Below are positions 36,033 to 42,561 of a DNA stretch of 48,896 bases, piece after piece; position 1 is the first letter of the stretch, and every line of letters starts with the position of its first letter. The position numbers were made by a program, and so were the translations under genes. The stretch covers positions 1 through 48,896 of the forward strand of contig JAPOXA010000141.1 in the NCBI GenBank assembly GCA_026707325.1, given 5' to 3'. The notes beneath the pieces are model-generated. The model saw only the letters and a list, made by a program, of their open reading frames with translations, had not been told where the DNA came from and searched no databases. Source of the DNA: Acidobacteriota bacterium (GTDB taxonomy: Bacteria; Acidobacteriota; Thermoanaerobaculia; Multivoradales; Multivoraceae).

Positions 36033-37466
36033 CTACGGTTCCTGATCGGAGTCCGGCTCCGGGTCGGCCTCGGGCGCCTCCCCTGAGGCGCCTTCATCGG
36101 GCTGTTGCGATCCCAGGTACTCCGGCAGCTTGATGCCGACGTTCTTCGTCAGCTCGTGCAGCGGGGGCAGGGAGCCGACCAGGCCGGAAACGAAGTCCGC
36201 GGTGGCCGTCTTGCCGTTCTCGCCCCGGCCGGAGTCCCAGACGGTCACGTTGTCGATCTTGAGGCCGGCGATCGCCTTGACCTGCTCTTCGACCAGCTTG
36301 GGTAGCTGTTCCGTGGCCAGCAGGAGCGCCGCGTTGTCGGCGCCGCCGATGGCTTCGACGATCTGGTCGAAGCCTTCGGCCTTCTTCTTGAGCACCGCCT
36401 CGATGCCTGCCGCTTCGGCTTCCTGGAGGCGCTGGATCCGGTCGGCGTCGGCATCGGTCAGCGACCGGATGCCGTCCGCCTCGCCGCGCTTCAGGCGGCG
36501 ATTGCGTTCGGCCTCTGCCTCGGCCAGGGTGGCGATCTCCTCCTTCTTGATCTCGGCGGGGACGACGACGTCCGCCCGCTGGGTCGCCTGCTCGCGGCTG
36601 GCGCGCGCGACCTCGGACTCCTGCTGGGCGGCGTAGGCCTCCTGCAGCGCCTGGGCGGCCTTGACCTTCTCCGCGGCGGAAGCGTCGCGCTCGGCCTCGG
36701 CCTCTTCCTTTCGGCGCTGAGAGTCGGACTGGGCCACCCGCACGGCGGATTCGTTCTCGCCCTCCTGGGCCGTCGCCCGGGCCTCGGCGACCTGGATGCG
36801 CCGGTCGCGCTCCGCGGCCGCGGCGCCGACCTCGCCGTCGCGCTCCTGCTCGGCGACCTTGACCTTCGCCTCGTTGATCGCCCGCGCCGCGGCCTCCTTG
36901 CCGAGCGCGTCGATGTAGCCGGACTCGTCGGTGATGTCCTGGATGTTCACGTTGATCAACCGCAGGCCGACCTTTTTCAGCTCGACTTCGACGCCGTTCG
37001 AGATGTTCTCGATCAGCTTGTCGCGGTCGGCGTTGATCTCCTCGATGGGCATCGTCGCCAGGACGACGCGCATCTGGCCGAAGATGATGTCGCGGGCGAG
37101 CGCGGAGACGCGCTCCATCTGCATGCCCAGCAGGCGCTCGGCGGCGTTCTCCATCACCCCGGCCTCGGTCGAGATGCCGACCGTGAACGTCGACGGGCAG
37201 TTGACCCGGATGTTCTGCTTCGAGAGCGCGCCGGTCAGGTTGATGTCCATCGTCATCGGTTCGAGATCGAGGAACTGATGCGCCTGCAGGATCGGGACGA
37301 TGAACGCCGCGCCGCCGTGGTAGCACTTCGCCGAACCGGTACCGCCGATCTTGCCGTAGACCACCAGGATGCGATCGGACGGGCAGCGCCGGTAGCGGCT
37401 CGAGAGCGCGAAGACGAGGATGAGGACCGCCGCCAGGGCGGACAGGATGAGGATGATCAGGTCCAC
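36033..37466 (-). CDS. Flotillin-like SPFH/band-7 membrane protein
   Basis: A 477-residue protein. One N-terminal membrane helix (LIILILSALAAVLILVFALS) is followed by an SPFH domain (residues about 30-200, with PTFTVGISTEAGVMENAAER-type and INADRDKLIENISNGVEVEL segments). A long Glu/Ala/Arg-rich coiled coil follows (about 200-380, many EAEAER and AAAERDR units). The C-terminal block LLLATEQLPKLVEEQVKAIA is the flotillin end region, then an acidic tail. Flotillins form membrane microdomain scaffolds that organise other proteins. The upstream gene encodes an NfeD-like membrane partner, as in yqiJ-yqiK and yuaF-floT operons, 94 bp away with repeat copy D between. Confidence 0.92.
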   Translation of the reverse strand: MDLIILILSALAAVLILVFALSSRYRRCPSDRILVVYGKIGGTGSAKCYHGGAAFIVPILQAHQFLDLEPMTMDINLTGALSKQNIRVNCPSTFTVGISTEAGVMENAAERLLGMQMERVSALARDIIFGQMRVVLATMPIEEINADRDKLIENISNGVEVELKKVGLRLINVNIQDITDESGYIDALGKEAAARAINEAKVKVAEQERDGEVGAAAAERDRRIQVAEARATAQEGENESAVRVAQSDSQRRKEEAEAERDASAAEKVKAAQALQEAYAAQQESEVARASREQATQRADVVVPAEIKKEEIATLAEAEAERNRRLKRGEADGIRSLTDADADRIQRLQEAEAAGIEAVLKKKAEGFDQIVEAIGGADNAALLLATEQLPKLVEEQVKAIAGLKIDNVTVWDSGRGENGKTATADFVSGLVGSLPPLHELTKNVGIKLPEYLGSQQPDEGASGEAPEADPEPDSDQEP

Positions 37467-37494
37467 GATTCGGTTCTCCTAGGCGCGGCAGGAA

Positions 37495-37520
37495 CTGGGT
37501 GCGCCGGCACCCCCGCCGGC
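37495..37520 (+). repeat. GC-rich structured repeat, copy D (26-bp core)
   Basis: CTGGGTGCGCCGG followed by CACCCCCGCCGGC. It is followed by another hairpin, CGGCGC-AAA-GCGCCG, which differs in sequence from the middle hairpin of copies A and B but sits at the same place. It fills the gap between the NfeD-like gene and the flotillin gene, so it is probably transcribed within that operon. Confidence 0.7.
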
Positions 37521-37560
37521 ATTCGGCGCAAAGCGCCGGCCTCCGGAGGTTCTGCCCGCG

Positions 37561-38154
37561 TTAGCTGCCATCGGGTTGCTTCGGCTCGTCGGCTTCCGCG
37601 TCGAGCGGAGCGACGAGCAGGGTGTTCTGATCGAGGAGGTCGACGACGCGGATGCGGGCGAGAGTCGGCAGGTCCTGGTCATGCCGCGTCATCGCGGCGA
37701 CGGTCCGCAGCCGGCCCTGGACCAGCACCTCGACCTGGCCTGGCTTCTCGAGACTGGCGCCGATCGGCGCATAGACCTTGCCGGCGACGCCGACGGCGTT
37801 TCTGTAGTCGATCGTGCCGCTGTGCCGGAGCCCCATCAGCACGCGCATGACGAGGACCAGGATGCCGGCGAACAGCAGTCCGACGAGCGTGCCGCCGATC
37901 GACGCGCCGAGCGTCGAGAAGCCGGCTCGCATCATGACGACGCCCGTCCAGCCGAAGCCGGCCAGGAAACCGCTCACGGTGCGCAGCGAGAGCAGGGACG
38001 TCCCTTCGCCGTCGACGGCGTCGAACAGATCGTCGAGTCCGAAGACGGTCAGGAGGACCTGGATCAGCAGTGCCAGCGCGGAGATGATGCCGAGCGCGTA
38101 GAAGACGCGGTACGCCCCCTCCAGTGATCCCCACCAGTCGCTGACTGCCTCCAT
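37561..38154 (-). CDS. NfeD/YqiJ-like membrane protein, flotillin partner
   Basis: A 197-residue inner-membrane protein with three or four hydrophobic segments (FYALGIISALALLIQVLLTV, TVSGFLAGFGWTGVVMM, GTLVGLLFAGILVLVMRVLM). A soluble C-terminal domain with the strand pattern of an OB fold follows (NAVGVAGKVYAPIGASLEKP, GQVEVLVQGRLRTVAAM). This layout matches the NfeD-like proteins encoded next to flotillins, which are thought to help place flotillin in membrane microdomains. The gene precedes the flotillin gene in the same direction. The MFS stop is 50 bp upstream. Confidence 0.85.
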   Translation of the reverse strand: MEAVSDWWGSLEGAYRVFYALGIISALALLIQVLLTVFGLDDLFDAVDGEGTSLLSLRTVSGFLAGFGWTGVVMMRAGFSTLGASIGGTLVGLLFAGILVLVMRVLMGLRHSGTIDYRNAVGVAGKVYAPIGASLEKPGQVEVLVQGRLRTVAAMTRHDQDLPTLARIRVVDLLDQNTLLVAPLDAEADEPKQPDGS

Positions 38155-38204
38155 CGCTCCTCCCTACTCGTTGTACGTTGATTCGGGTCTGGCTGTTCTC
38201 CGTC

Positions 38205-39533
38205 CTAGGCGGCTTCGCGAGCCCGCTGCATGCCCCGCGCCTCGTCGACTCGCAGCAGCAGCAGGCCGCCGACCAGGAAGAAGGCGAGGACGACCGAGAC
38301 GCCCGCGCGTTGCCCGTAGCCGGCCGTGATCAGCCCGAGCAGCAGCGGCCCGAGGAAGGCGGTCGCCTTGCCGGAGAAGGCGAAGAAGCCGAAGAACTCC
38401 GACTCGTAGCGCTGGGGCGCGAAGCGGGCCATCAGCGACCGGCTCGCGGACTGCACGGGGCCGATGAACAGGCCGGAAATCAGGACCGCGACCCAGAACA
38501 CGGCCTTACTCGTTGCCACGACCGCGACGAAGGTGCACACGAAGAGTCCCACGAGGCTCCAGAGCACCGTCGCCCGGCCGCCGAGGCGGTCGTCCAGGAG
38601 GCCGAACAGGAAGGCGCCGAGTCCGCCGGTGACGTTGAGCGAGATGGCGAAGAGGATGACTTCGCTCGTGTCCATACCGAACGTCCCCGCGGCGTAGACG
38701 CCCCCGAAGGCCATCATCGTGATCAGGCCGTCGTTGTAGACCAGCCGGGCGAGCAGGAAGCGAACGATGTCCCTGAAGTCCCGGATGCGGCCGAACGTGC
38801 GTGCCAGGTCGCGGAACGCCCTGCCTATGGAAACCGCCGTACCGGAGGTTGACGCGCTTCGGGCGCCCGTCTGGTCCCGCACCAGTAGCAGCATCGGCAG
38901 ACTGAAGAGCAGGAACCACCCGGCGACGAGGAGGTTCGTGGCGCGGACGTTGAAGCCGTCCTCGGTGCTCATCGACACCCAGGGCTGGGCGTCGCCGAGC
39001 CCGACCAGTCCGAGCAGCGCCAGCACCAGGCTGACGAGGCCGCCCGCATAGCCGATGCCCCAGCCGATGCCGGAGATGCGGCCGATCGTCGCCGGGGTCG
39101 ATACCTGTGGCAGGAAGGCGTTGTAGAACACCATGCCGACCTCGAAGCCGATGTTCGCGACGACGAACAGGGCGAGAGCCGCCAGCACGGCGTTGGCGCT
39201 TCCCGGAACGACGAAGGTGAGCCAGGCGGTCGCTCCGACCGAGATCAAGGTGGCCGCGGTGAGGAAGCGGCGGCGGAGGCCCGAGCGATCGGCCATTGCC
39301 CCCAGGACCGGCGAGACCAGGGCGATGATCAGGGAACTGGTCGTGACCCCGCGCGACCACAGGACGGTGCCCCGGTCCGCGTTCTCGGCGAACGTCTGCG
39401 TGAAGAAGGTGGCGTAGACGAACGTCACCACGAGGGTGGTGAAGGCGGAGTTGCCCCAGTCGTAGAGACACCAGGACGCCACCGCCCGCCGGCGGTGGGT
39501 GGTCTCCGCCGCGCTGCCGCCGTTCTGCTTCAG
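38205..39533 (-). CDS. MFS transporter, UMF1/Atg22-like
   Basis: A 442-residue, about 12-helix inner-membrane transporter of the UMF1 group. CLYDWGNSAFTTLVVTFVYA near the N-terminus is the UMF1 hallmark; ALVSPVLGAMADRSGLRRRF is the loop-2 MFS motif and FFGFFAFSGKATAFLGPLLL is typical of the C-terminal half. UMF1 members may export amino acids or small metabolites; the substrate is unknown. The start is uncertain: no ATG lies near the N-terminus. A CTG at 39533 overlaps the enoyl-CoA hydratase stop (CTGA) and is preceded by GGGAGGA at good spacing, suggesting coupled translation. A GTG at 39482 would give 425 residues but has a poor ribosome site. Confidence 0.82.
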   Translation of the reverse strand: MKQNGGSAAETTHRRRAVASWCLYDWGNSAFTTLVVTFVYATFFTQTFAENADRGTVLWSRGVTTSSLIIALVSPVLGAMADRSGLRRRFLTAATLISVGATAWLTFVVPGSANAVLAALALFVVANIGFEVGMVFYNAFLPQVSTPATIGRISGIGWGIGYAGGLVSLVLALLGLVGLGDAQPWVSMSTEDGFNVRATNLLVAGWFLLFSLPMLLLVRDQTGARSASTSGTAVSIGRAFRDLARTFGRIRDFRDIVRFLLARLVYNDGLITMMAFGGVYAAGTFGMDTSEVILFAISLNVTGGLGAFLFGLLDDRLGGRATVLWSLVGLFVCTFVAVVATSKAVFWVAVLISGLFIGPVQSASRSLMARFAPQRYESEFFGFFAFSGKATAFLGPLLLGLITAGYGQRAGVSVVLAFFLVGGLLLLRVDEARGMQRAREAA

Positions 39534-40387
39534 AACTGCTCGTCCTCCCACCAGGGGAAGTAGGGCGGCATGTCCGCGCTCACCTTCAGGGGGAACTCGG
39601 CGGGGCGCTTCTCGAGGAAGGACGTGACTCCCTCCCTGGCGTCGGCGCTCCGGCCGCGAGTGTAGATGCCCTTCGATTCCACCCGGTGCGCGGCCATGGG
39701 CGATTCGGCGTCGAGGGCCTTCCACAGCATGTGCCGGGTGATCGCGACCGACACGGGCGAAGTGCTGGCCGCGATCTCCCTGGCCAGCTCACGGGCGGCG
39801 GGAAGCAGCTCGTCCGGCGGCAGGACGCGGTTGACGAGCCCCGCCTCGAACGCTTCGGAGGCCGGGAAGACGCGGCCGGTCAGCGTCCACTCGGAGGCCC
39901 GGCCCATGCCGACCAGGCGGGGCAGGAAGTAGCTGCTGCAGGCCTCGGGCACCATGCCCCGGCGAACGAAGACGAAGCCCATCCGCGCCTCGGTCGAGGC
40001 GAGGCGAACGTCCATCGGTAGGGTCATCGTGATGCCGACTCCGACCGCCGGGCCGTTGATCGCGGCGATGATCGGCTTGCGGAGATCGTAGATCCGCAGC
40101 GACAGGACGCCGCCGCCGTCCCGGTAGTCGTCGAGCTCGGCGTTGGAACGGGCGAAGGTGTCGCCGCCGGAGGACAGGTCGGCGCCGGCGCAGAAACCCC
40201 GCCCTTCGCCGGTGACGACAATGGCGCGGACGTCGTCGTCCGCGTCCGCGCGGTCGAAGGCGTCCATCATCTCCGCCATCATCTGGCCGTTGAAGGCGTT
40301 GAGACGCTCGGGCCGGTTCAGCGTGATCGTGAGGACGCCGTCCTCGAGCTCGTGGCGGATCGCGTGGTCGTGGTGCTCGGAAACCAT
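39530..40387 (-). CDS. Enoyl-CoA hydratase/isomerase (crotonase) family protein
   Basis: A 285-residue crotonase-fold enzyme, cytoplasmic. VLTITLNRPERLNAFNGQMM is the N-terminal signature, EGRGFCAGADLSSGGD gives the first oxyanion-hole segment, and PIIAAINGPAVGVGITMTLP the second. The Glu in VRRGMVPEACSSYFLPRLVG is the likely catalytic base; only one of the two classic Glu positions is obvious, so hydratase, isomerase or another crotonase activity is open. It lies 29 bp after glyA and overlaps the MFS start, so it is inside one transcript. The acyl chain is not known. Confidence 0.88.
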   Translation of the reverse strand: MVSEHHDHAIRHELEDGVLTITLNRPERLNAFNGQMMAEMMDAFDRADADDDVRAIVVTGEGRGFCAGADLSSGGDTFARSNAELDDYRDGGGVLSLRIYDLRKPIIAAINGPAVGVGITMTLPMDVRLASTEARMGFVFVRRGMVPEACSSYFLPRLVGMGRASEWTLTGRVFPASEAFEAGLVNRVLPPDELLPAARELAREIAASTSPVSVAITRHMLWKALDAESPMAAHRVESKGIYTRGRSADAREGVTSFLEKRPAEFPLKVSADMPPYFPWWEDEQF

Positions 40388-40416
40388 CTCGTTCTTCAGC
40401 CTCTTGCGTCTGGTGT

Positions 40417-41745
40417 TCAGGGTCTGGCGGCGCTTGATCGTCGGGGGCTGGCGGCGCCGGCGTCCGGCGGGGTCACGCCGGGCACGGGAAAGCGCAGGCA
40501 GAAGCGCTCGATGTCCTGGCGCATGGCGTCGAGCCGCTCCTCGTCGCGGTGGCGCCGCAGCGCGTCCATGATCCACTCGGCGAGCAGCTTCATTTCCGCC
40601 TCTTCCATGCCGCGGGTGGTGGCGGCAGGGCTGCCGAGGCGGATGCCGCTCGGTCGCAGAGGCGGCAGCGGATCGTCTGGGATCAACTGCTTGTTGACCG
40701 TGATCGAGACCTTGTCCAGCGTCTCTTCGGCGACCCGGCCGTCGATACCGAAGCTCTCCTGCGTGTCCAGCACCATCATGTGGTTCTCGGTGCCGCCGGT
40801 GACCAGTTCGGCGCCGCGGCTCATCAGCTCGTCCGCCAGCACCTTCGCGTTCGAAAGGACCTGCCGCGCGTAGACGGCGAACTCGGGTTCGAGCGCCTTG
40901 CCGAGGGTGATGGCGAGCGCCGCGACCGCGTTCATGTGGGGCCCGCCCTGGAGACCCGGAAACACCGCCTTGTCGATCTTCCGGCGGTGCTCGGCCCGGG
41001 ACAGGATCAGACCGCTCCGCGGGCCGCGCAGGGTCTTGTGGCCGGTGGTCGTCATCACGTCGAAGCCGTGGTCGAGCGGGTTTGCCATGGCATTACCCGC
41101 GATCAGACCGCCGATGTGGGACACGTCGGCCATCGTCAGCGCCCCCACGTCGTCGGCGACCCGCTTGAACTCGCGGTAGTCGTAGTCCCGCGGGTAGGAC
41201 GAGTAGCCGCAGAGGACCATCTTCGGCCGGTGCTCGCGGGCCTGGGCGAGCAGGGCGTCGAAGTCGATCGCGCCCTTGTTGGCCGGGTCGGTCCGGTAGC
41301 GGATGAAGTTGAAAACCCGGCCCATGTGGGAGACGGGCGCGCCGTGGGTGAGGTGCCCGCCGTGCGACAGGTCCATCGCCAGCACGGTGTCGCCGGGGTC
41401 GAGAAAGGCGAAGTAGACGGCCTGGTTCATCGGCGAACCGGAGAGCGCCTGAACGTTCGCGTGCTCGGCCCGGAACAGCCGGCAGGCGCGCTCGATCGCC
41501 AGCCGCTCGACGGCATCCGTGAACTCCTGGCCGCCGTAGTACCTGCGGCCGGGATAGCCCTCCGCGTACTTGTTCGTCAGCACCGAGCCGTTCGCCGCGA
41601 ACACCTCCGGATACGTGTAGTTCTCGGAGGGGATGAGCTCGACGCCGCGCCGCTCGCGCTCCTCCTCGCCGGCGATCGCCGCCCACACCGCGGGGTCGTT
41701 GCGCGCGAGCGCCTGTCGGTTGGAATCCACTATGCGGTCGGCCAC
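40417..41745 (-). CDS. glyA: Serine hydroxymethyltransferase
   Basis: A 442-residue PLP enzyme that interconverts serine and glycine with tetrahydrofolate, cytoplasmic. GVELIPSENYTYPEVFAANG, NKYAEGYPGRRYYGGQEFTD, LSGSPMNQAVYFAFLDPGDT, MADVSHIGGLIAGNAM and MTTTGHKTLRGPRSGLIL (PLP-lysine in TTTGHKTLRG) are all as expected. The C-terminal tail of about 15 residues (Pro/Ala/Ser/Arg) is extra. The GTG start at 41745 lies 28 bp after the peroxiredoxin-like selenoprotein gene. It is a bulk housekeeping enzyme; the link to its neighbours may only be shared transcription. Confidence 0.94.
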   Translation of the reverse strand: MADRIVDSNRQALARNDPAVWAAIAGEEERERRGVELIPSENYTYPEVFAANGSVLTNKYAEGYPGRRYYGGQEFTDAVERLAIERACRLFRAEHANVQALSGSPMNQAVYFAFLDPGDTVLAMDLSHGGHLTHGAPVSHMGRVFNFIRYRTDPANKGAIDFDALLAQAREHRPKMVLCGYSSYPRDYDYREFKRVADDVGALTMADVSHIGGLIAGNAMANPLDHGFDVMTTTGHKTLRGPRSGLILSRAEHRRKIDKAVFPGLQGGPHMNAVAALAITLGKALEPEFAVYARQVLSNAKVLADELMSRGAELVTGGTENHMMVLDTQESFGIDGRVAEETLDKVSITVNKQLIPDDPLPPLRPSGIRLGSPAATTRGMEEAEMKLLAEWIMDALRRHRDEERLDAMRQDIERFCLRFPVPGVTPPDAGAASPRRSSAARP

Positions 41746-41773
41746 CGGGGAGCTCGGCGGCCGGCAGCGCTAG

Positions 41774-42394
41774 CTACTTGAGCGCCGCCTTCGCGGCCTC
41801 GAGCAGAACCGTCTCCGGGAGACGGACCTTGTAGTCCGGGTTCACGTAGTGGAAGGCGACCCGGCCGTCCGTGTCGAGCACGAAGACCGCGGGCACCGGC
41901 AGCATGTGGTGATCGTCCCCGGCGTACTCCTCCAGGTCGAGCTGGTAGCTCTCCCGGTAGGTCCGCACCATCTCCTCGTCGCGGAAGGCGATGCCGAACG
42001 CCTGCGAAGCCGCCATGCCCCGGTCCGAGAGAAGCCGGTACTTCAGCTCGTTCTTGTCGACGGTGGCCTGCAGTTGCTCCGCGACGTCCGGCGAGACCGC
42101 GAACAACTGATAGCCGAGGTTGATCAGATCCTGCTCTATCTCCTGCAACTGACCCAGTTGCGTGTTGCAGTACGGTCACCAGCCGCCGCGGTAGAAGATG
42201 AGGATCGTCGGCTGTGCCCTGGCTTGGGCGGCCAGATCAACGACACCGCCGTCGGCGGCGGGAAGTTCGACTTCGGGGACGGCGCTGCCGACCAGAAGAG
42301 GCCGGACATCCTCGGCGGATGTGGGCACGTCGGCGGCAAGCACGGGAGAGGCGCAGACCAGGGCCGTGCCAGCCAGGAAAGCTCTCATTTTCAT
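41774..42394 (-). CDS. Exported peroxiredoxin-like (AhpC/TSA) protein with in-frame TGA read as selenocysteine
   Basis: A 206-residue thioredoxin-fold protein when the single in-frame TGA (42176-42178) is read through. Signal peptide: MRAFLAGTALVCASPVLA, so the mature protein is periplasmic. PLLVGSAVPEVELPAADGG and TILIFYRGGW lead to the active site; relatives read GGWCPYCN-QL, while here the first Cys codon is TGA, giving W-U-P-Y-C (U73, C76). After the TGA the same frame continues without a break: QLGQLQEIEQDLINLGYQ, LFAVSPD and VPAVFVLDTDGRVAFHYVNP, normal for the PRX-like family. A SECIS-like hairpin follows. The expected role is reduction of peroxides or a related thiol/selenol redox step. 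Read as a stop, the gene would be a 72-residue fragment plus an unlikely TTG-start remainder. The alternatives are a nonsense mutation or a sequencing error. Confidence 0.85.
42145..42161 (-). promoter_or_regulatory. SECIS-like hairpin for selenocysteine insertion
   Basis: On the mRNA, GCAACUG-GGU-CAGUUGC is a perfect 7-bp stem with a GGU triloop. The loop begins 21 nt after the UGA. Bacterial SECIS elements lie in the coding region just after the UGA and have a small apical loop with a G in its first two positions, which SelB recognises; the E. coli fdhF loop also carries GGU. A competing pairing (CUGCAAC with GUUGCAG) exists. The hairpin encodes part of the protein, so it must satisfy both roles. 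Confidence 0.75.
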
Positions 42395-42421
42395 GGCCGG
42401 CAGGGTATCACGCAGGCGGCT

Positions 42422-42490
42422 GTGACATCCGACCGCCCGAAGACGGGCGCTCGAACCGTGACGCGGCTGGCGCAAGTGCGCGCCAGCCGG
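42422..42490 (-). repeat. 69-bp two-hairpin repeat, copy 1
   Basis: First of two tandem copies in the gap between the sulfatase and the selenoprotein gene. Read on the plus strand it starts GTGACATCCGACCGCCCGAA. It contains CGCCCG-AAGA-CGGGCG and a 10-bp stem CGGCTGGCGC/GCGCCAGCCG with an AAGTGC loop. The copy lies in the leader of the selenoprotein gene, 27 bp before its ATG. Confidence 0.85.
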
Positions 42491-42559
42491 GTGACATCCG
42501 ACCACCCGCAGACGGGCGCTCGGACTGTGACGCGGCTGGCGCAAGTGCGCGCCAGCCGG
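42491..42559 (-). repeat. 69-bp two-hairpin repeat, copy 2
   Basis: Directly abuts copy 1 with no spacer and ends 2 bp before the sulfatase stop codon. It differs from copy 1 at a handful of positions (for example CACCCGCAGA for CGCCCGAAGA). The second hairpin is identical to that of copy 1. Confidence 0.85.
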
Positions 42560-42561
42560 GT

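Noticed and set aside
41774..42148. Separate 124-residue protein starting at a TTG after the TGA
   Set aside because: It would lack the active site and any ribosome site; better explained as the C-terminal part of the TGA-containing gene.
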